Of a stretch of DNA of 64,000 bases, positions 34,190 through 42,627 are shown one piece after another (positions within the stretch are counted from its first letter, which is position 1; the number at the start of each line of letters is the position of its first letter). The DNA lies in the NCBI GenBank assembly GCA_900299145.1, contig OMIN01000155.1, forward strand, positions 1-64,000, in the 5' to 3' direction. The stretch is from Betaproteobacteria bacterium (lineage in GTDB: Bacteria > Pseudomonadota > Gammaproteobacteria > Burkholderiales > SG8-41). The notes beneath the pieces were generated by a model, which saw only the letters and a list, made by a program, of their open reading frames with translations, ran no database searches and had not been told where the DNA came from. The position numbers and the translations under genes were made by a program.

Positions 34190-35347
34190 TCAAAACACCC
34201 GGTCGATGGGCAAGCCCAATGCGATGCTGCCAGTATAGTCAGCCTGAGGCCCGCTCTGCAGGGGATGATAGCGAGCGCCCTGGATATCGCGAAAACGCCG
34301 CTCCAATCCGGCAGCCCGGTAGAAAGCCGCACCACCTGCGGCCTCCATGGCAATTTCAACTGTGGCGATGGCATGCCGTGCCACAAGCGTGCGGCCTATC
34401 ATCACCTCGTTGACGCTTTCGGCGCCCGGCTCTTTTCCGAGCGCTGCCTCGACCATCGAACGGTGTGCCATCTGCGCACCACGCAGCTCCGTGTCCATTC
34501 GTCCTACAAGCGTAGTCACGTGTGAATCAGGGCGGCGTTTCTTGGCCATTTTGACGGCGACGTCGCGCGCGCTCTCGGCAATGCCGAGATAAACAGCATA
34601 TATCAGCGGAAAGGCCATTGTCGCCATGATTTGGAAAAATGGATGCCATTCACCAGCCTTGCGCTTTAGCGTGACACCATCATCAGGCACCATGTACCCG
34701 TCGATCACGATGTCGTGCGAGCCGGTCCCGCGCATGCCCATGGCTTTCCACACCGGAATGATCCGTATATGCGGCGAGTTCATAGGAATGCCAAAATGCA
34801 GCACCTGCGGGCCGCAACCGTCACCTTCCCATACCGCAGACGTCATCAGCAGGCTACCAATAGGGGCTCCTGATGAGAATACCTTGCGCGCAGCGATGCG
34901 AAAGCCGCCACCAACCTTTTCCGCCAATCCTGAGCTGGCAATCCAGTCGCTACCACCGCTGGACAACAGAATAATGCGTTCATTGGCTATGCGCGTCAGC
35001 AAAGCTTCCACCGATGCCGCCTTGTGGTGCACCCAACGCCAAGCTGGGACAGCTACTTGGTGCGTATGCATGGAAAAGGCCAATGCGGTCGAGCTGCAAT
35101 GGCGTGCCAGCTCACGCAACATTGCCGACAGAACAGAAATGTCATGCCCGCCGCCACCGAGCTCCCGGGGTACGCCAGCCTCGATCAGCCCCGCCTCGCG
35201 GAGGGCAGTATAGTTTTCGCCAACGAATTCGTCGCTGTCGTCGAATTGGGCGGCGCGAGTGCTGAATTGCTCTCCCAATCGGCGGGCCACCTGAACCAGT
35301 TCTAAGGGCTGGCAAGGGATGGACTTCAAAGCTGGAATGGCAGACAT
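34190..35347 (-). CDS. Acyl-CoA dehydrogenase-family flavoprotein
   Basis: 385 residues from the ATG at 35347, chosen because GGAGAAA lies just upstream; the open frame continues to 35470 without a ribosome binding site. Domains: N-terminal helices (NYTALREAGLIEAGVPRELG), beta domain (WKAMGMRGTGSHDIVIDGYM), and C-terminal helices with ARYHPLQSGPQADYTGS. The usual catalytic Glu motif of beta-oxidation enzymes is absent, and the HPLQ ending resembles flavin monooxygenase-like members. It is divergent from the AraC gene, which probably controls it. Codon use looks less GC-biased than in flanking genes. Confidence 0.87.
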   Translation of the reverse strand: MSAIPALKSIPCQPLELVQVARRLGEQFSTRAAQFDDSDEFVGENYTALREAGLIEAGVPRELGGGGHDISVLSAMLRELARHCSSTALAFSMHTHQVAVPAWRWVHHKAASVEALLTRIANERIILLSSGGSDWIASSGLAEKVGGGFRIAARKVFSSGAPIGSLLMTSAVWEGDGCGPQVLHFGIPMNSPHIRIIPVWKAMGMRGTGSHDIVIDGYMVPDDGVTLKRKAGEWHPFFQIMATMAFPLIYAVYLGIAESARDVAVKMAKKRRPDSHVTTLVGRMDTELRGAQMAHRSMVEAALGKEPGAESVNEVMIGRTLVARHAIATVEIAMEAAGGAAFYRAAGLERRFRDIQGARYHPLQSGPQADYTGSIALGLPIDRVF

Positions 35348-35635
35348 CGATTTCTCCAAACAAACCTTATGAACCCGGCAAACTGACGCCGAAAATTGCG
35401 CGCGCCTCAGACACCCAGATGACGTGGCAGCCTCGTCGTAGCATGCTTGCCGGGCGCGTGCACGTATCACTCTTTAAGTCATGACGATTAAATCTATAGG
35501 CTTTCAAACCACAATTGCTCGTCGCAAGTCCGCCCTAGGCTTCACAGGAGGCAGCCTGCGGGAGTATGACCAGAAGCTGTTGACTGAACGTCCTGAGTTT
35601 TTGCGCCGGAATCCGAAAATGCCGATAATGCCCCC
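35348..35635. other. Divergent promoter region of the AraC module
   Basis: 288 bases between the acyl-CoA dehydrogenase and araC-type genes. It should contain both promoters and the AraC-type binding sites, but I cannot identify boxes or direct repeats with confidence. A 64-codon plus-strand open frame (35481-35675) looks like noise. Confidence 0.4.
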
Positions 35636-36604
35636 ATGGATGCCCTATCCGATGCGCTTCGCGTGCTCCAACTAACCGGTGCCGTGTTCATCGATGTAGA
35701 GAATACGGCGCCGTGGTGTGTCGTGTCGCATAGCGGGAATCCGGCTGGTCAGGAGCCCATGAGCGGACCGGACATCCTGTTCTTCCACGTATTTACCGAG
35801 GGCCGTTGTAAGGCGCGGCTGGCAGGTGGCGGTGACACGGTGGACCTCCGCGCCGGCGACCTGCTGTTGCTGCCGCGGGACGATCAACACCTGCTCGGCA
35901 GCGACCTGCTCCTACCACCGACGCCAGCCGATCGCCTCGTGCAACCAGCTGGCGACCGCGGCTACCTGCGCATCGAGCACGGCGGCGGTGGCGAGAAAAC
36001 CCGTTTTGTCTGCGGGTATTTGCGCTTCGACGAGCGGCTGTGCGCCCCCATCTTGCGCACGCTACCACGCATCCTTTGCGTCCATCTAGGGGAGGCACAG
36101 ATCCCTGTCTGGATCTCCAACCTCCTGCAGATCGGGATGCGGGAGACGGCCGCTTCCCAACCCGGTGGCGGGACTTTGCTCGTCAAGCTTTCGGAGCTGC
36201 TCTTCGTCGCAGCCATGCGCCGCTACATCGAGCAATTGCCGGAAGGTGAAACTGGATGGCTAGCCGGCTTGCGCGACCGCTATGTGAGCCGCGCATTGGC
36301 GCTACTGCACGGACGCCCAGATCATGCATGGACGGTAGACACGCTTGCAGAGGAAGTCGCCTTATCTCGATCCGCGCTTGCGCGGCGCTTTACTGACATC
36401 ATCGGGCAAGGCCCCATGCAGTACCTGACGCGTTGGCGCCTCACCATCGCAGCACAGCGGCTGCGCAGCGAGCACGCCAGTATAAGCCGCATCGCATCCG
36501 ATAGCGGCTACGAATCCGACGCAGCATTCAATCGCGCATTCAAGCGTGCCTTCGGCACCACGCCTGCTGCATGGCGTCGGGACGCAAAATCCGGCAACAC
36601 ATGA
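35636..36604 (+). CDS. AraC-family transcriptional regulator with cupin sensor domain
   Basis: 322 residues. The N-terminal half is a cupin_6-type sensor: MDALSDALRVLQLTGAVFID, FFHVFTEGRCKARL and LRAGDLLLLPRDDQHLL. The C-terminal half (about residues 215-318) holds two helix-turn-helix motifs, VDTLAEEVALSRSALARRFT and ISRIASDSGYESDAAFNRAF, ending FKRAFGTTPAAWRR. It is the only stand-alone regulator in the window. Position and divergence suggest control of the acyl-CoA dehydrogenase at 34190; leuC downstream could also respond. Confidence 0.92.
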   Translation: MDALSDALRVLQLTGAVFIDVENTAPWCVVSHSGNPAGQEPMSGPDILFFHVFTEGRCKARLAGGGDTVDLRAGDLLLLPRDDQHLLGSDLLLPPTPADRLVQPAGDRGYLRIEHGGGGEKTRFVCGYLRFDERLCAPILRTLPRILCVHLGEAQIPVWISNLLQIGMRETAASQPGGGTLLVKLSELLFVAAMRRYIEQLPEGETGWLAGLRDRYVSRALALLHGRPDHAWTVDTLAEEVALSRSALARRFTDIIGQGPMQYLTRWRLTIAAQRLRSEHASISRIASDSGYESDAAFNRAFKRAFGTTPAAWRRDAKSGNT

Positions 36605-36710
36605 AATGTTGGCAAGGATTGGGCCGCCAGCGCCAATCCTTATCTATTGCAGAGCCAGCGCGGCGCCAGCGACGCAATTTTTGACTCGCGGCCGGGCCAA
36701 ACCAAAGGTG

Positions 36711-36827
36711 GTTGACTTGCATATGAAGTCTGCGACAAACTGCTTTGCACTGTCAATTGAACGACGCCTCATTTGCCACGGGCCATTCACACCATGTCCA
36801 CGCACGCCGCGCCACAAACCCTGGTCG
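36711..36827 (+). repeat. Direct repeat of leuC leader, right (original) copy
   Basis: Counterpart of 33757-33873. It contains the leader and the real ATG of the leuC-like gene (36794). TTGACT at 36712-36717 could be a -35 box but no convincing -10 box follows. Confidence 0.85.
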
Positions 36828-38212
36828 ACAAAATCTGGCGTCAGCACGTCATCCGTGAGTTAAGCGATGGCCGTACGCTGATCCACATCGACCGCCACTT
36901 TCTGCACGACGGCACCAACCGTCAGGCGTTCGACGGGTTGCGGCGCATCAAGCGCCCGGTTCGTAATCTGGATCTGACATGGGCGGTGGTGGATCACATT
37001 CTCTCCACGCTGCCGGGGCGCACTGGCGAATCGCATCCGCCGGGCATCGAGCGCATTCACGCGCTACGCGACAACTGCCGCCAGTTCAATTTGAAGCTGT
37101 TTGACACGGACGATCCGCAGCAGGGCATCGCCCACGTGATCGCGCCCGAACTTGGCATCACGCTGCCCGGCTGCACGCTGGTGTGCGGCGACAGCCACAC
37201 CGCCACCAACGGCGGGCTCGGCGCGCTGGCATGGGGCATCGGTACCACCGAGGTGATGCATGTGGTTGCCACGCAATCGCTGCTCGTGCGCAAGCAAAAA
37301 CAGTTGCGCATCAATTTCAATGGCCGCATAGGCGCGGGCGTGTCATCCAAAGACATGATTCTGTATTTCATGTCGAAGCACGGTGTCACCGCCGGGGCTG
37401 GCTGCACGGTGGAATATGCAGGCCCGGCGATACGCGCACTGCCGATTGAAGCGCGCATGACCATCTGCAACATGTCCATCGAATTCGGTTCGCGTTGCGG
37501 CATTGTCGCGCCCGACGACACCACGTTTGAATACATCGCCAACCGCCCGTATGCGCCGAAGGGCGCGTTGTGGGATCGCGCCGTGGCGGAGTGGCGCACA
37601 CTCGGCAGCGACGCGGATGCTCAGTTTGACCGCGAGGTGGACATCGACTGCAACGCCATCGGCCCGCAAGTCACCTGGGGCAATACGCCACAGGATGCCG
37701 TGGCCATCGACGAAGCCTTGCCTGATCCAGCCACCGTCGCCGACAGCGCGCGGCGGCAGGCGCTGGAGCGAGCCTACAACTACATGAATCTCACACCGGG
37801 CCGCACTCTCGAAGGCGTGCCGATTGACATCGCCTTCATCGGCTCGTGCACCAACAGCCGTCTGTCAGACCTTGACGCCGCCGCACAAGTAATCAAGGGG
37901 CACAAGGTCGCCAAGGGCGTGACTGCGCTGGCGGTGCCAGGCTCGATGGCGGTCAAGGCGGCAGCGGAAGCCAAGGGTCTGGACAAGATATTCATTGAAG
38001 CTGGTTTCGAGTGGCGCAACGCGGGCTGCTCCATGTGCGTAGGTAGCAACGGCGATCTGGTGCCTCCGGGGAAGCGCTCGATTTCCACCACCAACCGCAA
38101 TTTCGAGCACCGGCAAGGGCCGCACAGCCGCACGCATCTGGCGGGGCCAGCGATGGTCGCGGCGGCGGCGGTGAGTGGCTGCATTACCGACGTGCGCAAA
38201 TTGTTGTCGTAG
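36794..38212 (+). CDS. leuC: LeuC-like 3-isopropylmalate dehydratase-family large subunit
   Basis: 472 residues from the ATG at 36794 (the frame opens seven codons earlier). The [4Fe-4S] ligands are visible at Cys352 (GSCTNSR), Cys412 and Cys415 (AGCSMC), matching E. coli LeuC positions 347, 407 and 410. Other marks are VCGDSHTATNGGLGALAWGI and GAGVSSKDMIL. It works with the small subunit encoded 25 bases downstream. No leuA or leuB is nearby and the flanks are catabolic, so isomerisation of a hydroxy-tricarboxylate or alkylmalate other than isopropylmalate is possible. Its leader is duplicated 2.95 kb upstream. Confidence 0.92.
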   Translation: MSTHAAPQTLVDKIWRQHVIRELSDGRTLIHIDRHFLHDGTNRQAFDGLRRIKRPVRNLDLTWAVVDHILSTLPGRTGESHPPGIERIHALRDNCRQFNLKLFDTDDPQQGIAHVIAPELGITLPGCTLVCGDSHTATNGGLGALAWGIGTTEVMHVVATQSLLVRKQKQLRINFNGRIGAGVSSKDMILYFMSKHGVTAGAGCTVEYAGPAIRALPIEARMTICNMSIEFGSRCGIVAPDDTTFEYIANRPYAPKGALWDRAVAEWRTLGSDADAQFDREVDIDCNAIGPQVTWGNTPQDAVAIDEALPDPATVADSARRQALERAYNYMNLTPGRTLEGVPIDIAFIGSCTNSRLSDLDAAAQVIKGHKVAKGVTALAVPGSMAVKAAAEAKGLDKIFIEAGFEWRNAGCSMCVGSNGDLVPPGKRSISTTNRNFEHRQGPHSRTHLAGPAMVAAAAVSGCITDVRKLLS

Positions 38213-38237
38213 ATTATTTCAGCATCAGGAACCCTTC

Positions 38238-38855
38238 ATGGAACCCTTCAAAGTCGTCACCGGCATTGCCGCTCCCATGCTGATGCCCAACATCAACACC
38301 GACGCCATTACGCCGATGGCGGCCGGGCGCTCGACCAGCGTTGATCTGGGCAAAATGATGTTCAATAACTGGCGCTACAACCTCGACGGCAGCGAGATTC
38401 CCGATTTCATTTTGAACCGGCCGCCTTTCCGGCAAAGCAAAATGCTGGTGGCCGGTGAAAATTTTGGCTGCGGCAGTTCGCGCGAACGCGCGGTGTGGGC
38501 ACTAATGAAGTTCGGCATCCGCTGCGTGATCGCACCGAGCTTTGCCGACATTTTCCGCGAAAATTCCTACCAGAACGGGTTGCTGCCGGTGGCAATCAGC
38601 GCCGCCGATTGTGCAGCGCTGGGCGCATCACTCGAACACGTGAGTGATCCTACGCTCACAGTCGATCTCGAACGTTGCATAGTGCGCGCTCTGGATGGCC
38701 GCGAGATTCCGTTCAGCGTTCCCGCCGAACGCCGCGATGCACTGCTGAAAGGGCTGGACGAAATCGACGTGATTCTGTCGATGGAAGCCGACATTGCCGC
38801 GTATCAGCAGCGCGAACGCTCGGCACGGCCGTGGCTCTTTCCGGAGCCGCGGTAA
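38238..38855 (+). CDS. leuD: LeuD-like dehydratase small subunit
   Basis: 205 residues from the ATG at 38238. The swivel domain marks are present: [20 protein letters not shown], the substrate-specificity loop [20 protein letters not shown] and [20 protein letters not shown]. Length matches LeuD (about 200). It completes the two-subunit dehydratase with the gene just upstream. The loop GSSRERA (as in GSSREHA of IPMI) supports the isopropylmalate isomerase-like group over aconitase, with Arg in place of His, which may shift specificity. Confidence 0.92.
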   Translation: MEPFKVVTGIAAPMLMPNINTDAITPMAAGRSTSVDLGKMMFNNWRYNLDGSEIPDFILNRPPFRQSKMLVAGENFGCGSSRERAVWALMKFGIRCVIAPSFADIFRENSYQNGLLPVAISAADCAALGASLEHVSDPTLTVDLERCIVRALDGREIPFSVPAERRDALLKGLDEIDVILSMEADIAAYQQRERSARPWLFPEPR

Positions 38856-38906
38856 TCCGTTGCGCCCACTTCATCCTCCGCGCCAACTGCACCCAGATAC
38901 GTCGCG

Positions 38907-39923
38907 CTACTCCGGCTTGATACCCGCCGCCGCTGCGATCTTGCGGTATTTTTCGATATCCTGTTTCTGGCGTTGACTCAACGCATCGGGCGTTGATCCG
39001 GTAATATCCGTGCCGGCTTCCAGCTGTCGCTGCTTGTAATCGGGCGAGTGGATGATGCTGGTGACGTCGGCGTAAATTTTGTCGGCGATATCCTTCGGCG
39101 TCTTTGCCGCCACCCAGATCGCGTACCACTGCACGATGTCAAAACCCGGTGCGCCCGCTTCTGCGATTGTTGGCACGTCCGGCAGCGCACCCGACCGCTG
39201 CGCGGCAGTCACTGCCAGCACGCGCAAGCGGCCTGATTTAATGTGCGGTATGGCGGTCGTCGGCGCGGTCAGGCCGATGGGCACGTGCCCACCCAGCAAA
39301 TCAATCAACGCAGGCGCCGCGCCCTTGTACGGCACATGCACCATGTCGATGTTGAACGTGGTTTTCATCAACTCGCCGGCGAAGTGCTGCGGCGTGCCGT
39401 TGCCGATGGACGCATAACTCAACGCGCCCGGCTTGGCGCGCGCAATCGCCACCAGTTCCTTGACGTTTTTTGCGGGCAGCGAAGGATGCGCCAGCAGCAC
39501 CGGCGCGGTGGTGCCTACCAGCGTGATGGGCTGCAAGTCGCGCACCGGGTCATAGGGCATTTTTTTGAACAACGCCATGTTCATCGACACTTCACTGGAA
39601 GCAGAGAGCAGCAGCGTGTAACCATCGGCGGGGCTTTTCACGACAAAGTCGGTGCCTATCATGGCACTGTCCCCAGGGCGTGATTCGAGCACAACCGGCT
39701 GACCCCAGCGTTCGGTAAGCCGTTGCGCGATGGGCCGTGCGGTGTAATCGGAGCCTCCCCCGGTCGGGTAGGTAATAATGAAGCGCACGGTCTTGACCGG
39801 ATAGCCTTGCGCGTGCGCCGTGCCAATTGCGCCAATCGTGCCGGCCATCCCGACTAAAACCAACGCAGCCGACTCTATCGCCAGCGTTAACCCCATGCTT
39901 GCCCTGTCTGCCAAAATTGCCAT
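38907..39923 (-). CDS. Bug/TctC-family solute receptor
   Basis: 338 residues from the ATG at 39923, with GAGG 8 bases upstream; the frame continues to 40037 without support. The N-terminal hydrophobic stretch (IESAALVLVGMAGTIGAIGT, cleavage AHAQ/GYP) is long for the family. Ligand loop TYPTGGGSDYT, then ESRPGDSA, DGYTL, VPYKGAAPA. It converges with the leuCD pair and is divergent from the Gly/Met-tailed gene. A carboxylate substrate related to the LeuCD reaction is an attractive but unproved idea. Confidence 0.94.
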   Translation of the reverse strand: MAILADRASMGLTLAIESAALVLVGMAGTIGAIGTAHAQGYPVKTVRFIITYPTGGGSDYTARPIAQRLTERWGQPVVLESRPGDSAMIGTDFVVKSPADGYTLLLSASSEVSMNMALFKKMPYDPVRDLQPITLVGTTAPVLLAHPSLPAKNVKELVAIARAKPGALSYASIGNGTPQHFAGELMKTTFNIDMVHVPYKGAAPALIDLLGGHVPIGLTAPTTAIPHIKSGRLRVLAVTAAQRSGALPDVPTIAEAGAPGFDIVQWYAIWVAAKTPKDIADKIYADVTSIIHSPDYKQRQLEAGTDITGSTPDALSQRQKQDIEKYRKIAAAAGIKPE

Positions 39924-40064
39924 GCTAAAGCCCTCGTCAATTTGTCCGGTACCCGCCTGCGGGCGCGCAACATACCACTGTGGTGATGATACTGTCACGC
40001 CGCTGATTTCTGATAACCTTCGCGTTTCCAGTACCATTCATTCACAAGATCACAAGAGGTTCCC

Positions 40065-40484
40065 ATGGCACTAGGCTCCCCCGAAGAACGCGGCTCCGAA
40101 GCGAAAATGGACGCGGACAATCTGTACCGCGAGGAAATCGTCACCGACCGCAGAGTCGGCACGCTGCGCATGATGACGCCGATCAAAAGCGACGGCTCGG
40201 CCGACACAGCGCGCCCCACGCTGTTTATCGGCGAGGCGCAGATCATGACGCAAGCCGGCCCGCTGCCGATCAATTTTGAAATCGAAGCGAAGAATCTTGC
40301 CGAAGCCGTTGCCAATTTTGGCGACGCTGCCAAGGAAGGCGTCGAACGCACCGTGCGCGAATTGCAGGAACTGCGCCGCCAGCAGCAATCCTCCATCGTG
40401 GTGCCGGGCGCGGGCGGCATGGGAGGAATGGGTGGCATGGGCGGACTCGGTGGCATGGGCGGCGGCAAATTGCAGCTCCCGTAG
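40065..40484 (+). CDS. Hypothetical protein with GroEL-like Gly/Met tail
   Basis: 139 residues, cytosolic. An N-terminal part (residues 1-75) holds ADNLYREEIVTDRRVGTLRM followed by a beta-like segment, a helix EAVANFGDAAKEGVERTVRE comes next, and the tail is GAGGMGGMGGMGGLGGMGGG. The tail resembles the GGM repeats at the C-terminus of GroEL, but nothing else does. AGAGG lies 8 bases before the ATG. The helical region could form an oligomer. I do not recognise the family. It is divergent from a Bug gene and followed by another. Confidence 0.8.
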   Translation: MALGSPEERGSEAKMDADNLYREEIVTDRRVGTLRMMTPIKSDGSADTARPTLFIGEAQIMTQAGPLPINFEIEAKNLAEAVANFGDAAKEGVERTVRELQELRRQQQSSIVVPGAGGMGGMGGMGGLGGMGGGKLQLP

Positions 40485-40565
40485 ACCGTAAAGCCGTCTT
40501 CGCCGCGACGTTTGCCGTCTCCGGCCGGGCATCCCATTGCCGTAATGCATGCGCACCACTTCCGG

Positions 40566-41528
40566 ATGAAGCACAGTGTTTTTATATTGCTGACTGGCAT
40601 GTTCGCCGCGCTGGCTGCGGCGTTTACCGCACACGCCGCGGACTACCCCCTCAAACCCATACGCCTGATCGTGCCCCTGCCGCCCGGCTCGCTGATGGAT
40701 TTACACGCACGGCTGATCGCGCAAAAACATCGTCTCGGCCAGCCGGTGGTTGTCGACAATCGCGCTGGCGCGGATGGCCGCATCGGTTCCGAACTCATCG
40801 CAAGGGCGCCTGCCGACGGATATACGCTCGGTATCGGCACCATTGGCACGCTGGTGGTGGCGCCGCTGGTATATGCCAACACGGGCTACGATCCGGCGGT
40901 GGCCTTTGCACCCGTCACGCGCATGACCACCGCGCCGTATCTGATCGTGGTGCATCCCGGCGTGGGGGCCAGCAACCTGAAGGAGCTCATCGATCTCGCC
41001 AAAGCCAAACCGGGATCGCTCAACTACGCGACCGCCAACGCCTTCGCGCGGCTGGCGGGCGAGTTGTTCAACAGCGCCGCCGGCCTTAAAACGGCCAACG
41101 TGCCGTATCAGGGGCCGGTGATGGCCACCACTGACTTGCTCGCCGGCCGTGTGCAGTACATGGTGGAAGCGCCTGCCGTGTTCCGGCAGGAAATTCAGTT
41201 GGGCAAACTGCGCGCGTTGGCCGTTGCAGACACGCGGCGCTACGCACAACTGCCGCAGCTGCCGACCACGGCAGAGGCCGGGCTGCCGGGCTTTGAAGTG
41301 CGAACGTGGTTCGGCGTGACCGCCCCCGCCGCAACGCCAGCTGCTGTAATCGCAGCATGGAATAGTGAAATAAATCAAATACTTACCATGAAAGACGTAC
41401 GCGAAAGCCTCGCCCTGCAAGGGCTGGAAAGCGCGGGCACCACGCCGCAGCAATTCGCCGATTTCGCCCGCGATGAACGCGTCAAATGGGCACGCGTGGT
41501 AAAACAGGCCGGGTTGAAATTCGACTGA
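40566..41528 (+). CDS. Bug/TctC-family solute receptor with internal repeat match
   Basis: 320 residues from the ATG at 40566 (frame open to 40512). Signal peptide KHSVFILLTGMFAALAAAFT, cleavage near AHAA/DYP. Ligand loop PLPPGSLMDLH lacks Gly-Gly, and PYKG is VPYQGPV (Gln for Lys), a change at a ligand-contact site. Codons for EINQILT (41367-41388) match the AT-rich element, with two ATA codons that are rare in such GC-rich DNA. The stop is 18 bases before the LigB-type gene, so they are likely co-transcribed. Confidence 0.94.
   Translation: MKHSVFILLTGMFAALAAAFTAHAADYPLKPIRLIVPLPPGSLMDLHARLIAQKHRLGQPVVVDNRAGADGRIGSELIARAPADGYTLGIGTIGTLVVAPLVYANTGYDPAVAFAPVTRMTTAPYLIVVHPGVGASNLKELIDLAKAKPGSLNYATANAFARLAGELFNSAAGLKTANVPYQGPVMATTDLLAGRVQYMVEAPAVFRQEIQLGKLRALAVADTRRYAQLPQLPTTAEAGLPGFEVRTWFGVTAPAATPAAVIAAWNSEINQILTMKDVRESLALQGLESAGTTPQQFADFARDERVKWARVVKQAGLKFD
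41366..41391 (+). repeat. AT-rich interspersed element, copy 12 (inside a coding sequence)
   Basis: GTGAAATAAATCAAATACTT matches the core AAATCAAATACTTAC. It is read in frame as EINQILT within the Bug gene at 40566 without changing the family's spacing. Confidence 0.6.
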
Positions 41529-41546
41529 AGCACACAGAGAAACGCC

Positions 41547-42605
41547 ATGGCAGAAATCCTCGGACTTGGCATGACGCATTACCCCGGCCTGTATCGCGCG
41601 GATGCGGATATGACCTCGACGCTCTACCGCACGCTCGCTGGCAAACGCGTGCCCGCGCATCTGAAAGACCCGGCCAACTGGCCGGCGCCGATGCGCGAGG
41701 AATGGAGCAACGACGACGGTGGCGCTGCCGCCCGCGCGCACCGCACGCGCTGCTTTGCCGCCATGCGGGTGTTGCGCAAGCGGCTCGATGACTTTCGCCC
41801 CGATCTGGTGGTGATTTTCGGCGATGACCAATACGAAAATTTTGTCGAAGACATCGTGCCGCCGTTCTGCGTTTACATCCTCGGCGAAATGGCGTCACGC
41901 CCGTTTGATATTCCGGCAGCGGCGATTTTGAAACACCCGAATTTCTGGAACGAGCCGAAAGACAAGGTGTTCCACCATCGCGGTCACGTCGACGGCGCGC
42001 GCTATCTCGCCAACCGCCTGATGCAATCGGGCATGCCAGTGCCGTACGCCTACCAGTTGCGCTATGGCTTTGGCCTTGCACATGCGTTCATCAATACATT
42101 GCTTTACCTGGATTTGGATCGCACGGGCTTTGACTACCCGGTGGTGCCGTTTCATGTGAACTGCTACGGCGGCGCGCTGGTACGTTCGCACGGCGGGCAA
42201 ATCTCACCTGCCGACATCAGCAATCAGCCCGATCCGCCGGCGCCCTCGGCGGCGTCGGCCTTTGATGTCGGCGCAGCCATCGCCAAGGCCTATGCCGATT
42301 CGCCCTGGCGTGTCGCCATCATCGGCTCGTCGAGCTGGTCGCACGCGTTTCTTACGGCCAAAAATGGCTGGCTCTATCCGGATCACGCGAGCGACCGCGT
42401 GCGGCTGGCGGAACTGCGCGAGAACCGTTTTGCGTCGTGGCGCGATCTCACCGGCGAGCAGCTCGAGGCCGCCGGGCAACATGAATTGCTCAACTGGATT
42501 ACCCTCGCTGGCGCGATGTCGGCGCTCGGCAAAAAAGCGGAAATCGTCGACTACACCGAATCGTACGTGCTGAACTCCAACAAGTGTTTCGCCGTGTTTT
42601 CGTAA
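41547..42605 (+). CDS. LigB-type class III extradiol dioxygenase subunit
   Basis: 352 residues. The LigB-superfamily marks are a metal His near the start (MTHYPGLY), VIFGDDQYENF, YGFGLAHAFINT and IIGSSSWSHAF. These proteins usually form the catalytic subunit of protocatechuate 4,5- or related ring-cleavage dioxygenases, with ferrous iron. No LigA-like small subunit adjoins, so it may be a single-subunit type. The Bug receptor upstream may supply an aromatic acid. The first 80 residues contain an extra, Arg-rich segment relative to LigB. Substrate not known. Confidence 0.82.
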   Translation: MAEILGLGMTHYPGLYRADADMTSTLYRTLAGKRVPAHLKDPANWPAPMREEWSNDDGGAAARAHRTRCFAAMRVLRKRLDDFRPDLVVIFGDDQYENFVEDIVPPFCVYILGEMASRPFDIPAAAILKHPNFWNEPKDKVFHHRGHVDGARYLANRLMQSGMPVPYAYQLRYGFGLAHAFINTLLYLDLDRTGFDYPVVPFHVNCYGGALVRSHGGQISPADISNQPDPPAPSAASAFDVGAAIAKAYADSPWRVAIIGSSSWSHAFLTAKNGWLYPDHASDRVRLAELRENRFASWRDLTGEQLEAAGQHELLNWITLAGAMSALGKKAEIVDYTESYVLNSNKCFAVFS

Positions 42606-42627
42606 GACAAACAGCATCACGCATCGC

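Noticed and set aside
36711-36750. Sigma70 promoter of leuC starting at TTGACT
   Set aside because: A -35-like box is visible but no acceptable -10 box at 16-18 bases, so I do not list it as a promoter.
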